Positions 18,468 to 31,123 of a stretch of 47,629 nt of DNA are shown piece after piece. Source of the stretch: Marmoricola sp. (GTDB taxonomy: Bacteria > Actinomycetota > Actinomycetes > Propionibacteriales > Nocardioidaceae); assembly GCA_025965315.1 (NCBI GenBank), contig JAOPXD010000012.1, forward strand, positions 1 to 47,629. Reading direction: 5' to 3'. The position numbers were made by a program, and so were the translations under genes. Within the stretch, counting starts at the first letter, position 1; each line of letters starts with the position of its first letter. The notes under the pieces were generated by a model, which ran no database searches, was not told the origin of the DNA, and was given only the letters and a program-made list of their open reading frames with translations.

Positions 18468-21400
18468 TCAGTTGTCGGAATCGGCGTTGGGCACGTAGGC
18501 GCCCGGGACCTGCAACGGAGCAAGGATGCTCCTGTCCCCCGGGTACGGCCTGCTCCAGTCGTAGCTGCGATACCAGGTGTAGCGGTTCATCAGCTCCGGG
18601 TTGGCGTAGTCGGCGACAGCCAGACCCCCGCGGAGGTGCTGGTGCGAGGCCCAGGTGGCCCACTCGCTGGCCAGCGTCTCCTCCGAGGCCGGCACCTTCA
18701 CCGCCGCACGCGCGGCGGCCTGCACCTTCGAAGCTGCGGCACCCGCCTGACCGAGGTTGTCGTTGCCGCAGGTCGGGGTCCCGCCGATGAGGCCCTCGGT
18801 GAGCGGGACCTGGTTGGCGACGGCGTCGTACGGCGCATAGTCGGGCTTGCTCGTGAACGCGTCGTACATCGGCGTGGCCGCGGCGACCTTCTCGTTGAGG
18901 GGGGTCGCGCCGAGGACCTGCTCGATCGTGCGGACCATGCTGATCTGCGAGTAGTAGGTGTCGATGACCTTGCCGTGCTGGGCCCACGGACTGATGACCT
19001 GGATCGGGGCACGGTGACCGTCGACGTGGTCGACACCGGCCTGGCTGTCGTCCTCAGCCACGAAGATGACCGAGTCCTTCCAGATCGATGAGTGCGAGAT
19101 CGCGTCGACGACCCTGCCAACGGCGAGATCGTTGTCGGCGACCTGTGCCTCGGGAGCAGCCTGACTGCTGGTGTGGTCGCTGGAGAACCACATCATGTTG
19201 AAGTTCGGCACACCCTTGTCGGCGCTCTTCGGGCTCGTGAGCTGGTTCTTGAAGTCCTGCTGCCAGATCGCCTCGCGGTAGATGTCCGGGATCGAGGTGT
19301 CGAACGACGGGGACAGCGGGTCGCTGATCGTGTTGAGCGACGGGATGACCGAGCCGTAGCTCGCGCCTGCGAGCGGTCCCGCCGTCAGCTGCGAGGCGTC
19401 GCCCGAGGTGTCGTAGGCCGTCGCAGGGCAGTAGAACTGCTGCCAGGTCGGCGAGTCGGCGACGGTCGCGTGCCCCGGCTTGCCTTCGCCGTACTCGAAC
19501 TCGCCGTAGTTCTTGGCCGTTCCGCCGGCCGCCTCGATCGACGTCCAGAGGAACCCCGAGCGTTGGTGACCGAGCACGTCCTCCTCGGTGTCGTACGAGC
19601 GGGTGTACTCGCCGGCCGAGGACTCGTTGTACTCGGGGTTGTCGCCCATCATCATCCAGTCGTGCCCCTCGGAGGAGTTCGTCCCGACGTCATAGGTGTT
19701 GTCGTAGAGCCCGAACTGCGACGCGAGCGCGTGCTGGTTGGGAGTGACCTGCTGGCCGAACTGCGCCAGTGACATGTCACCGTTGCCCTCCTTCATATCT
19801 CCGAAGACCTGGTCGTAGGTGCGGTTCTCCTTGACGATCAGGAACACGTGCTTGATCTTCGAGGAGGCCTCACCGATCTTGGTCGGAACGGGGTTCGCGC
19901 TCGGCACCTTCAGGGTCTTCGTGGTGCAGACCTTCTTGGGCACCAGCTTGAAGAGCGGCTTCTTGTGCCGCGGGTGCGTCCGGTTGTAGGCCTCGGCACG
20001 GGTCAGCGCCTTGCCCTTGAGCTTGACCCTCGACCTCACCGTCTTGCACGTCCTGACCTCCTGCTTCGTCGTCGTCGAGGGGTCGGCGCTCCAGCCGTTC
20101 TGCTGGAAGACCTCGGCGGTGTCGGCCTTGATGGCGGTGTCGCTCGGCCAGGCGAAACGGGTCAGTGACGCCGTCGTGGAGTGCGTGCCGTGGTTCGAGG
20201 CCGCGGTCGTGTTCTGGCCCTGGGAGGAGGTCACGAACGGCGCTCGGGCGTCGACGCCTCGACGGTTCGCGACGACGATGTCGCCCGAGGAGTCGGTGAA
20301 CACACCCGAGGGGTAGTAGTCGGTCGGTAGCAGACCGATCTCGCGGACCGGGTCCAGTGCGGTGGTGCCGAGACCGAAGACCTCGATGGCGTTGGCCCGG
20401 CCCAGCGAGACCAGCAGGTGGTTGTCGACCACGTCGATCGAGTCGGGCTGGTAGCCGACGCCCGAGCCGCTCCAGGGTTGGGTGCTGATGGTCTGAACGA
20501 CGTTGCCCGAGGCGGTGTCGATCACCGAGACGGTGTCGCCGTTGGTGTTCGCGACGTACATCGATGTGCCGTGACCGTAGATGGCGGTGGGGTGGAGTCC
20601 GACGCTGATCGTGGAGGCGGTGGCCGCAGTGCTGCTCGGGTCGATGACCGAGACGGTGCCGGTGGTCGAGGAGCCGGTGGTGCCGTTGGCGACGACCTCG
20701 CTGCCGTACGACTGCAGGGTGGTGTCCCCGGTCACCGGCGTGCGGCCACCCTCGTCGGTGATGTAGAGCTTGCCGTTGGGGGCGAACGCGACCTGACGGG
20801 GCGCGACCCCTACCTGCCAATGCTTGACGACGGCGCCGGAAGACGGGTCGATCTCGTCGACAGCGTCCTGGCCGTTCAGTGCGGCGTACAGGTTTCCGTC
20901 CGGGCCGAAGGCGGAGCCCGCGGTCAGCGGCAGCTCGGTCGTCGTCGTGGCGAACGGGTTGGCGGTCCCGGTGACGATCTGACGGGCAGCCGTCACCGTC
21001 GGCAGGAACAGGGTGGTCGGCGCGCTCACGGTGCCGGACGCGTCAACCGAGTAGACGTCGAAGCCGCACGACACCGGGACGTAGAGCCTGGTGCCGTCAG
21101 GCGAGAACGTCGGGTTGCCCTGGCCGACCGTGCCGTCGAGGCTCGTGCCGCCCGGTGTGCACGTGCCGGCGCTCGTCTGCCCCGTCGGGGCATTGATGTA
21201 GGCGATCGACGAGGCGGTCGAGCTGGTCGCGAAGCCGGCCGCGATCGCGGCGGCATTCGCGCTCGCTACCGTCGCCGTGCCGGCCGCGGAGACCGGCGCG
21301 TACGTACCCATGTCGAACATCTGGAGGTCGACCGAGCGGTCGGTGCTGGTGGCCGCGACGAGCTTCCCGTCCGGGCTGATCGTGGACCCCATGATCTTGC

Positions 21401-21650
21401 CGAACGGCGTCATGAGACGGTCCCCGATCGGGTGAACGGCCTGGTCGTCAGAGACCTGGAGACTGCCGTCGTGATACGTGGAGCCGACGGTGTGGTTGCC
21501 GAACCCTGTCGTCGACGCGACAGCGAAGCCGCCGGTCGTGAGCGCGAGAGCGGCGCCTGTTGCTGCGACGAGACGGAGACGTCTGCCTCCGAGGATACCC
21601 CTCCTGGCTTGAGAGCGCTGAGGGGCCTGACGCCGACGCGTGACATTCAT
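18468..21650 (-). CDS. Secreted beta-propeller / PLC-type phosphoesterase fusion
   Basis: A 1060-residue exported protein. A basic N-terminus with RR (about 5-27) and a hydrophobic core (28-46) form a signal peptide. Residues about 60-480 are YncE-like beta-propeller repeats, with FSPDGTRLYVPV, FGPDGNLYAALNG, FAPNGKLYITD and MYVANTNGDTVSVID. A basic, Cys-containing linker (about 530-595) leads into a PLC/AcpA-type phosphoesterase (PF04185-like, about 598-965). This starts KHVFLIVKENRTYDQVFGD, includes SSEGHDWMMMGDNPEY and the late metal-site segment AEDDSQAGVDHVDGHRAP. ATG 21650 has an AAAGGA Shine-Dalgarno. It follows the ABC permease by 60 bases, so co-transcription is likely. The substrate is unknown. 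Confidence 0.85.
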   Translation of the reverse strand: MNVTRRRQAPQRSQARRGILGGRRLRLVAATGAALALTTGGFAVASTTGFGNHTVGSTYHDGSLQVSDDQAVHPIGDRLMTPFGKIMGSTISPDGKLVAATSTDRSVDLQMFDMGTYAPVSAAGTATVASANAAAIAAGFATSSTASSIAYINAPTGQTSAGTCTPGGTSLDGTVGQGNPTFSPDGTRLYVPVSCGFDVYSVDASGTVSAPTTLFLPTVTAARQIVTGTANPFATTTTELPLTAGSAFGPDGNLYAALNGQDAVDEIDPSSGAVVKHWQVGVAPRQVAFAPNGKLYITDEGGRTPVTGDTTLQSYGSEVVANGTTGSSTTGTVSVIDPSSTAATASTISVGLHPTAIYGHGTSMYVANTNGDTVSVIDTASGNVVQTISTQPWSGSGVGYQPDSIDVVDNHLLVSLGRANAIEVFGLGTTALDPVREIGLLPTDYYPSGVFTDSSGDIVVANRRGVDARAPFVTSSQGQNTTAASNHGTHSTTASLTRFAWPSDTAIKADTAEVFQQNGWSADPSTTTKQEVRTCKTVRSRVKLKGKALTRAEAYNRTHPRHKKPLFKLVPKKVCTTKTLKVPSANPVPTKIGEASSKIKHVFLIVKENRTYDQVFGDMKEGNGDMSLAQFGQQVTPNQHALASQFGLYDNTYDVGTNSSEGHDWMMMGDNPEYNESSAGEYTRSYDTEEDVLGHQRSGFLWTSIEAAGGTAKNYGEFEYGEGKPGHATVADSPTWQQFYCPATAYDTSGDASQLTAGPLAGASYGSVIPSLNTISDPLSPSFDTSIPDIYREAIWQQDFKNQLTSPKSADKGVPNFNMMWFSSDHTSSQAAPEAQVADNDLAVGRVVDAISHSSIWKDSVIFVAEDDSQAGVDHVDGHRAPIQVISPWAQHGKVIDTYYSQISMVRTIEQVLGATPLNEKVAAATPMYDAFTSKPDYAPYDAVANQVPLTEGLIGGTPTCGNDNLGQAGAAASKVQAAARAAVKVPASEETLASEWATWASHQHLRGGLAVADYANPELMNRYTWYRSYDWSRPYPGDRSILAPLQVPGAYVPNADSDN

Positions 21651-21710
21651 GGGGTGTCCTTTTCCTGTTCCTACGGGTGGGTGGAACCACTGGTGGGGGC
21701 CGTGCAGGTG

Positions 21711-23072
21711 CTACTTCGTCATCAGGTCGACAAGACCGTCGAACTGCCAGAGGGGATTGGGTGCGTCGCCGTGCACGGTGCGGAGCTGGAACGAGCCGTT
21801 GACCTCGATCGGGCCGTCACCGTCGGCGACGTAACGGCCGTCGGCCGCCACGTCGAGCTGGAACGTGGCCCGGCCCACGAAGGCGGTGCCGGAGGTGTGC
21901 CACGAGACGATGCAGCGCCAGTCGTTGCCCGGACCGCTGTCCGCATCGTTCGAGCCGCCCTTGTCGCAAGCGGCGGCGGTCCGCATCACTGCCTCCGTGA
22001 CTGCGGGCCGGTGGAGCTCGCTCGTCTGCAGGACATAGAGGTGGCTGAAGGTCGTCGAGAGGGAGTCCTGCACCTTGGCCCGGGTGATGCCCGAGCCCGT
22101 ACCGGGCGCCGCGACGACCAGCCCGACCGCCGCGACGACGCTCACGATCGCCAGTGGCAGGAGCCCCTTCAGGGTGACGCGCCAGCCCGACCCGTCGTGC
22201 GTGCGGTCACTGAAGTCCCGGCGGACGAAGAAGCGGTACGCCGTGGCCGTAGCGACGATCGCCCACGCGAGACTGACCAGGAGACCGGCCCAGAGAGGAC
22301 CCAGCTGCGCCGGTTCGGTGAACAACCCGCGCCAGGCCAGGAAGGCGTTGCTCGGCAGCGACATCCGTACAGCGGCCGGCATCGGCAGCATGGTGACGAT
22401 CTGGAGGAGCAGCGCGATCAGGGCCGGAAGTAGCAGGCCCATCGGCGAGCGGCCCATGATGACCGAGCCGAGCAGTCCGATGGCGGCGTACGCCAGGGTC
22501 GGCAGGAGCACGCAGAGCCAGGCGAGCAGCGCACGCCGACCGGCCTCGGCAACGCTGAGCGTGTGGCCGTCGAGGCCGATCAGGGGATGGTTGCCGATGC
22601 CGACCAGGCCGCCGGCGGTCGATGACAGTGCGATGCAGGCCATCAGGACCGCCACGACCAGCAGACTGGCCAGTGCCTTGGCGATGAAGATGCGGCGCGG
22701 CGAGCGCACGGCGACGGCGAGATAGGCCCACGTACCCAGACGGTCCTCGATCGCGAAGATGTCACCTGCGACCAGTGACGTGATCAGTGGCAACGCCCAG
22801 GAGCCGCAGAAGGCCAGTACGACCAAAGGGCCGGCCCAGCCGCTGAGCGCCATCCAGCGCCCGAACACGGTGTCGGCAGGTAGCGAGCTCTGCTGGCCCA
22901 CCGACGCGACGAAAGCACCTGGAGCGACAAGGCAGACGAGCAGCAACAGTCGGATCCGCCACTGGGCGAGGAGCTTGACCAGCTCGAAGCCGAAGGCACG
23001 GCGCACGGACGTCGGACGGATCGGTGCGAGCTCGGCGGCGCCGAGCGGACTGTCGGTGGCGAGCGTGCTCAT
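21711..23072 (-). CDS. ABC-2 type transporter permease with exported C-terminal domain
   Basis: A 453-residue membrane permease. Hydrophobic segments at about 36-55, 75-100, 130-155, 180-200, 208-232, 255-275 and 300-322 fit an ABC-2 permease. After the last helix about 120 residues remain outside, containing two cysteines (CDKGG and WRCIVSW, about 376-392) that could form a disulphide. The start overlaps the ATPase stop by four bases (ATGA), so ATPase and permease are made together. The exported tail is unusual for the family and may bind the cargo. No substrate can be named. Confidence 0.8.
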   Translation of the reverse strand: MSTLATDSPLGAAELAPIRPTSVRRAFGFELVKLLAQWRIRLLLLVCLVAPGAFVASVGQQSSLPADTVFGRWMALSGWAGPLVVLAFCGSWALPLITSLVAGDIFAIEDRLGTWAYLAVAVRSPRRIFIAKALASLLVVAVLMACIALSSTAGGLVGIGNHPLIGLDGHTLSVAEAGRRALLAWLCVLLPTLAYAAIGLLGSVIMGRSPMGLLLPALIALLLQIVTMLPMPAAVRMSLPSNAFLAWRGLFTEPAQLGPLWAGLLVSLAWAIVATATAYRFFVRRDFSDRTHDGSGWRVTLKGLLPLAIVSVVAAVGLVVAAPGTGSGITRAKVQDSLSTTFSHLYVLQTSELHRPAVTEAVMRTAAACDKGGSNDADSGPGNDWRCIVSWHTSGTAFVGRATFQLDVAADGRYVADGDGPIEVNGSFQLRTVHGDAPNPLWQFDGLVDLMTK

Positions 23073-24037
23073 CGGGCATCCCCTTCGGCACTGGAGCTGC
23101 CGCTGGTGAGAGCCAGGAAGGCTGCCTCGAGCGGTGGGATGACCGGGGCGAGCTCGCGGACGGCAATGCCGGCCCGGACCAAGCGGGTGACGAGGTGGTC
23201 CATGGCTGGCACCGGTCCGCGTACGACCAGGGCCGCGTCGAGTGCCGCCCCGCTGCCGTACGGATCAGCGTGCAGGACGGAGTCCCCCAGCACCGTGATG
23301 CCGTCGGTGCTCATGGCCACCGCGCAGGCGCAGGCCCCGTCGGAGGTGAGGACGCGGTACTCGAGGTCGCCGCTCTCGGCAGCCAGCTTGGCGAGCGGAC
23401 CGGAGAAGACCACCCGGCCGGTCGAGAGCAGGGTGACCTCGGCGCACAGGGCTGCGAGGTCGTCCATGCGGTGGCTGGAGACGACGACCGTGGCGCCCGC
23501 GGCGGCCAGCGCGCTGATCACGCGGTGTACCTGACGCCTCCCGGAAGGGTCGAGTCCGTTGGACGGCTCGTCGAGGACAAGGAGGCGTGGCGTTCCGAGA
23601 AGTGCGGCGGCAAGTCCCAGCCGCTGACGCATGCCGAGCGAGAAACCCCGCACCGGGTCGTCGGCAACCTCGAGCAGGCCGACCTGATCGAGCGCATCGT
23701 CGATGGCCGATGCGGCGTGCCCGCGCATCCTGGCCAGCGCGCGGAGATTCCTGCGGGCTGTCAGGGCAGGGTAGAGACCGGGACCGTCGACGAAACCAGC
23801 GACACCCTCGGGGAGCGGCAGATGGCGACCGACCGGGCGTCCCAGGATCTCCAGCTCGCCGCTGTCGGCTGCTGAGAGTCCGAGCAGCATGCCGAACAGA
23901 GTGGTCTTCCCCGCGCCGTTCGGGCCGGCCACGCCGTGGATCTGGCCCGCCGCGACATTGATGTCGACCCCGTCGAGGGCGACGACCTCTCCGAACACCT
24001 TGGTGACGCCTAGCGCCCTGATCGCTGGGAGATCCAT
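23069..24037 (-). CDS. ABC transporter ATP-binding protein
   Basis: A 322-residue ATPase. Walker A is GPNGAGKTT (about 39-47), the Q-loop region is near GFVDGPGLYP, and the signature is the variant FSLGMRQRLGLA (about 131-142). Walker B is RLLVLDEPSNGLDP (about 151-164), with the switch His in SSHRMDDL. About 90 C-terminal residues form an extra domain as in CcmA/NatA-type exporters. ATG 24037 has a GGAAGG Shine-Dalgarno. It is the first gene of the unit ATPase-permease-phosphoesterase. Confidence 0.92.
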   Translation of the reverse strand: MDLPAIRALGVTKVFGEVVALDGVDINVAAGQIHGVAGPNGAGKTTLFGMLLGLSAADSGELEILGRPVGRHLPLPEGVAGFVDGPGLYPALTARRNLRALARMRGHAASAIDDALDQVGLLEVADDPVRGFSLGMRQRLGLAAALLGTPRLLVLDEPSNGLDPSGRRQVHRVISALAAAGATVVVSSHRMDDLAALCAEVTLLSTGRVVFSGPLAKLAAESGDLEYRVLTSDGACACAVAMSTDGITVLGDSVLHADPYGSGAALDAALVVRGPVPAMDHLVTRLVRAGIAVRELAPVIPPLEAAFLALTSGSSSAEGDAR

Positions 24038-24209
24038 GGAGCTGCCCTTCCGCGTGGCAGCGCCCGCCCCGATGACAGGCGCTGGCCTCGCCCTTAGAAG
24101 GTAGGGATCGCAGGCGTACCGGACGAGGTCACGCAGTCGAACGTTCGATGAACGGCACAGGGCCGATTCGTCCGCACGACGCGCGCGACCGCTTCAGGTT
24201 CCGGGGAGG
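24038..24209 (-). other. 172-base gap between metH and the ABC unit
   Basis: This gap should hold the metH 3' end and the promoter of the ABC unit. I see TACCTT about 70 bases before the ATPase ATG as a weak -10 candidate, and a 12-base perfect palindrome TCGAACGTTCGA at 24137-24148. No convincing terminator hairpin is present. Confidence 0.4.
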
Positions 24210-27953
<3,744 letters not shown>

Positions 27954-27973
27954 GTGTGTTCCTTCCATGGCGG

Positions 27974-28040
27974 AAGGCGTCCTTGCACTCGGCCGAGCGT
28001 GGCGGGCACCCTGACGGAACCCGTTGCAACGCCTCTCGAC
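27974..28040 (-). ncRNA. Candidate S-adenosylhomocysteine (SAH) riboswitch upstream of metH
   Basis: The minus-strand leader contains the elements I associate with the SAH aptamer. These are a 5' GAGAGGCGTTGCAACGG, a short hairpin ACGG-GTT-CCGT, then GCCACGCTCGG, and a closing GCAAGGACGCC. The outer stem pairs GGCGT (28029-28033) with ACGCC (27976-27980). The 5' CGAG and the downstream CTCG could form the pseudoknot. The metH Shine-Dalgarno lies 10 bases beyond the stem, which suits translational control. SAH riboswitches typically precede metH, metE or ahcY. I could not run a covariance model. Confidence 0.62.
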
Positions 28041-28046
28041 CCGAAG

Positions 28047-28052
28047 AGTCTA
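28047..28052 (-). promoter_or_regulatory. -10 box of metH, placing transcription start at the riboswitch 5' edge
   Basis: TAGACT on the minus strand. The expected start about seven bases downstream coincides with the first bases of the putative aptamer. Confidence 0.45.
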
Positions 28053-28185
28053 CGTGGTGGGCAGTCCAACCCCCGGCTGTTTTCTCATGTCGGTACCCAC
28101 GTTCGCCGTGATCGTCGCTGCGCTCCTCAACGTTTCTCGCTCCGCCGACAGTCGAGCAAGCTCGATGCGGCTCCGCTCGTGCACG

Positions 28186-28191
28186 TAGGCT
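28186..28191 (+). promoter_or_regulatory. -10 box of leaderless PAC2 gene
   Basis: TAGGCT followed by six bases and the GTG at 28198. Confidence 0.55.
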
Positions 28192-28197
28192 GAACCA

Positions 28198-29058
28198 GTG
28201 ATCGAGATCGATGAGGTCCGCCCGCTGGTCAACGCGGTCATGCTCAGCGCCTTCGAGGGCTGGAATGATGCTGCCGGAGCGGCTACGGGGGTGCTCGACC
28301 ACCTCATCGACGTCTGGGACGCCCAGATGGTGGCCGCGATCGACCCGGAGGAGTTCTACGACTTCCAGGTCAACCGGCCGATGGTGGGCACCTCCGAGGA
28401 CGGCATCCGCCGGATCACCTGGCCCTCGACCCAGCTCTACGTCGCCCGGCCTCCGGGCTCGCACCGCGACGTGGTGCTGCTGCGCGGGATCGAGCCGAAC
28501 ATGCGCTGGCGCCAGTTCTGCGCCGAGCTGCTGGCCGCGGCCGACGACCTGGAAGTGGTCCAGGTGGTCACGCTCGGCGCCCTGCTGGCCGAGACACCGC
28601 ACACCCGCCCGATCCCGGTGACCGGGACGGCGACCGAGCTCGACCTGGACGACCGGCTCAAGCTGGAGCCGTCGACGTACGAGGGACCGACCGGGATCGT
28701 CGGCGTCTTCCAGGACGCGTGCGCGCGGCTCGACATCCCGGCCGTGTCGTTCTGGGCAGCGGTCCCGCACTACCTGCCGCAGGCGCCGTGCCCGAAGGGC
28801 ACCCTCGCCCTGCTGACCCAGGTCGAGGACCTGCTGGAGATCAGCATCCCGCTCGGCGACCTGCCCGAGGAGACCCGGGCGTGGGAGCGCGGCGTCGCCG
28901 AGCTGGCCGAGGAGGACGAGGACGTCGCCGAGTACGTGCGCAGCCTCGAGGAGTCCAAGGACACCGCCGATCTGCCCGAGGCCAGCGGCGAGGCGATCGC
29001 CCGTGAGTTCGAGCGCTACCTCAAGCGGCGCGAGAACCCCGGGGACGGCCCGGTCTGA
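28198..29058 (+). CDS. PAC2 family protein (proteasome-assembly-chaperone-like)
   Basis: A 286-residue cytosolic PAC2-domain protein. Recognisable segments are LSAFEGWNDAAGAA (about 17-30), EEFYDFQVNRPMV, LLRGIEPNMRW and the GLLxxxPHTRPIPVTG-like stretch at about 128-142. The acidic C-terminal region (about 235-286) looks helical. Eukaryotic PAC2 helps assemble the 20S alpha ring. Bacterial members have no proven proteasome role, though this one is in the extended proteasome neighbourhood, as in mycobacteria. The GTG start is fixed by TAGGCT six bases upstream. The stop abuts the convergent mshC stop exactly (TGA then TCA). Confidence 0.88.
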   Translation: MIEIDEVRPLVNAVMLSAFEGWNDAAGAATGVLDHLIDVWDAQMVAAIDPEEFYDFQVNRPMVGTSEDGIRRITWPSTQLYVARPPGSHRDVVLLRGIEPNMRWRQFCAELLAAADDLEVVQVVTLGALLAETPHTRPIPVTGTATELDLDDRLKLEPSTYEGPTGIVGVFQDACARLDIPAVSFWAAVPHYLPQAPCPKGTLALLTQVEDLLEISIPLGDLPEETRAWERGVAELAEEDEDVAEYVRSLEESKDTADLPEASGEAIAREFERYLKRRENPGDGPV

Positions 29059-30303
29059 TCAGAGCGCGACGCCCAGAGCGGCGTCGGCGAGGGTACGGAT
29101 CACGTCGCCCGCCCCGGGCTCACCCTGGTCACCGGCACTGGTGCGGTCGGCCCACTCGCGGAGGGCACCCAGCGCCCGTGGTGCGTCCAGGTCGTCGGCC
29201 AGGGCCGTCAGCACCGCCTCGACGACCGGTCCGCTCGCCGCACCGGCCGGGGCGGTGGCCGCCTCGCGAAGCCTGCCGAGCAGGACGACCGAGCGGGCCA
29301 GCTCGTTCGGCTTCCACTCCCAGTCGCTGCGGTAGTGGTGGCCCAGCAGGGTCAGCCGGATCGCCATCGGGTCGACCCCCTGCCCGCGCAGCCGGGAGAC
29401 GAGCTCGAGGTTCCCCTTGGACTTCGACATCTTCTCGCCGTCCAGCGCGACCATGCCGGCGTGCACGTAGGCACGGGCGAACCGGTGCTCCGGATCGGCC
29501 ACCTGGGCCTCCGCGGCGCTCATCTCGTGGTGCGGGAACACCAGGTCGCTGCCGCCACCCTGGACCTCGAAGTTCGCGCCGAGGTGCTCGCGCGAGATCG
29601 CGGAGCACTCGATGTGCCAGCCGGGCCGGCCACGGCCCAGGACGGAGTCCCAGGCGGGGTCGTCGGGGCGCTCACCCTGCCAGAGCAGGCAGTCCAGCGG
29701 GTCCTTCTTGCCCGGGCGCTCGGGGTCTCCCCCGCGCTCGGCGAAGATCCGCAGCATCTGGTCGCGGTCCCAGCCGGAGACCGCGCCGAAGTCCGGGTCG
29801 GCGGTCACCGAGAAGTAGAGATCGTCGCCGCCCCCGTCGGTCGGCACGGCGTAGACGGCACCGGCGTCCTGCAGCCGCTGGATCATCGAGACCACCAGCG
29901 GGATCGACTCGACGGCGCCGACGTACTCGTCCGGCGGGAGCACCCGCAGGGCCTCCATGTCGGTACGGAACAGCTCGGTCTCACGTTCCGCCAGCGTCAC
30001 CCAGTCCTCGCCGGTCGCGGCCGCCCGCTCGAGCAACGGGTCGTCGACGTCGGTCACGTTCTGGACGTAGCGGACCGCGTGCCCGGCGCTGCGCCAGGCC
30101 CGGTTCAGCAGGTCGAACGCGACGTACGTCGACGCGTGCCCCAGGTGGGTGGCGTCGTACGGCGTGATGCCGCAGACGTACATCCGGGCGGTACCGGAGT
30201 CCGGGACGAGCTCGACCAGGTCCTGGGTGCTCGAGTCGAACACCTGCACCTCGGGACCCGCGCTCGGAAGGGTGGGTACGACGGGGGCAGACCAGGCACG
30301 CAT
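29059..30303 (-). CDS. mshC: Mycothiol ligase MshC (Cys:GlcN-Ins ligase)
   Basis: MshC joins cysteine to glucosaminyl-inositol with ATP, the third step of mycothiol synthesis. The 414-residue protein is a cysteinyl-tRNA-synthetase paralogue lacking the tRNA-binding C-terminus. Cys44 (YVCGITPYD) is a zinc ligand, HLGH at 53-56 is the HIGH motif, GWHIECS is in the second half, and KMSKSKGN is the KMSKS motif. The short length and the [11 protein letters not shown]-terminus separate it from CysS. ATG 30303 is six bases after TACTCT, so the message is probably leaderless. The gene shows that the organism makes mycothiol. Confidence 0.95.
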   Translation of the reverse strand: MRAWSAPVVPTLPSAGPEVQVFDSSTQDLVELVPDSGTARMYVCGITPYDATHLGHASTYVAFDLLNRAWRSAGHAVRYVQNVTDVDDPLLERAAATGEDWVTLAERETELFRTDMEALRVLPPDEYVGAVESIPLVVSMIQRLQDAGAVYAVPTDGGGDDLYFSVTADPDFGAVSGWDRDQMLRIFAERGGDPERPGKKDPLDCLLWQGERPDDPAWDSVLGRGRPGWHIECSAISREHLGANFEVQGGGSDLVFPHHEMSAAEAQVADPEHRFARAYVHAGMVALDGEKMSKSKGNLELVSRLRGQGVDPMAIRLTLLGHHYRSDWEWKPNELARSVVLLGRLREAATAPAGAASGPVVEAVLTALADDLDAPRALGALREWADRTSAGDQGEPGAGDVIRTLADAALGVAL

Positions 30304-30309
30304 GCCACG

Positions 30310-30315
30310 AGAGTA
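30310..30315 (-). promoter_or_regulatory. -10 box of leaderless mshC
   Basis: TACTCT on the minus strand, six bases before the ATG at 30303. Confidence 0.5.
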
Positions 30316-30325
30316 ACGAAGCGGT

Positions 30326-31123
30326 TCAGAACGCCGGCCACGGGAGCGACGGCCACCCGGGTCCGGGGTCCGGAAAGTGGCCCAGGCGCAGCAGCCGCTC
30401 GGTCCGCATCCGGGTCCTCGCCCGTTCGGGACCGGTCAGCAGCGGCACCAGCAGACCGTCCAGGTCGGTCTGCAGGCGGAGCTCCAGGCCTTCGAGACCA
30501 GCGATCTCCTCGGCGGTGAACGGCTGACCGGCCCACCCCCACAACACCGTCCGGAGCTTGTCGTCGACGTGGAAGCAGACACCGTGGTCGACGCCGTACC
30601 GGTGCCCGTCTGACATCGCCAGCACGTGACCGCCCTTGCGGTCGGTGTTGTTGACGACCAGGTCGAAGATCGCCATCCGGCGCAGCGACGGAGTGTCCTC
30701 GTGGACCAGCACCACCGGCCGTTCGTGGTCGTCGAACGCATCGACCACAGCCAGCTGCCCCGGCGCGACCTCACCGGCCAGCACGATGTCGACCGGGTCC
30801 TGGTCCGGGTCCGGCTCGCACCACAGCTGCACCATCCCGCTGCCTGCAGGACCGTCGCGCAGCAACGTCGGCGGGACCACGGACCAGCCGAGCGCCTCGG
30901 AGACCAGGCGCGCGGCGTACTCCCGGTCCGCCAGCGTTCCCTCGGGGAAGTCCCAGAGCGGTCGTTCGCCGGAAACGGGCTTGTAGACGGCCTGGACGCC
31001 TGCGTCCTCGGGACCGAGGCGGCACAACCAGGTCTGGTTCGAGGCAGGCATGATCCGGCCCAGCAGGGTCATCTCGCCGTGCGCCAGCAGGTCCGCTGCG
31101 GCGGGCTCGATGGCCGGGGTCAC
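30326..31123 (-). CDS. SCO1664-family PI3/4-kinase-like protein
   Basis: A 265-residue actinobacterial family with a lipid/protein-kinase-like fold. A glycine-poor N-lobe leads to [17 protein letters not shown] (candidate ATP-binding Lys). [14 protein letters not shown] (candidate catalytic Asp/Asn) and [10 protein letters not shown] (metal-binding DHG in place of DFG) follow. The function is not established. I start at the GTG at 31123 because it overlaps the DUF3090 stop by four bases (GTGA); an in-frame GTG at 31159 is possible but would overlap by 40 bases. It lies downstream of DUF3090 in what looks like one operon. Confidence 0.85.
   Translation of the reverse strand: MTPAIEPAAADLLAHGEMTLLGRIMPASNQTWLCRLGPEDAGVQAVYKPVSGERPLWDFPEGTLADREYAARLVSEALGWSVVPPTLLRDGPAGSGMVQLWCEPDPDQDPVDIVLAGEVAPGQLAVVDAFDDHERPVVLVHEDTPSLRRMAIFDLVVNNTDRKGGHVLAMSDGHRYGVDHGVCFHVDDKLRTVLWGWAGQPFTAEEIAGLEGLELRLQTDLDGLLVPLLTGPERARTRMRTERLLRLGHFPDPGPGWPSLPWPAF

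Noticed and set aside
24137-24148. TCGAACGTTCGA palindrome as a LexA (SOS) box
   Set aside because: The actinobacterial SOS box has the two half-sites separated by four bases (CGAAC-N4-GTTCG). Here they abut, so LexA binding is not expected; the palindrome is only noted.
29056-29061. TGATCA between PAC2 and mshC as a regulatory palindrome
   Set aside because: It is simply the two convergent stop codons placed end to end; no further symmetry extends from it.
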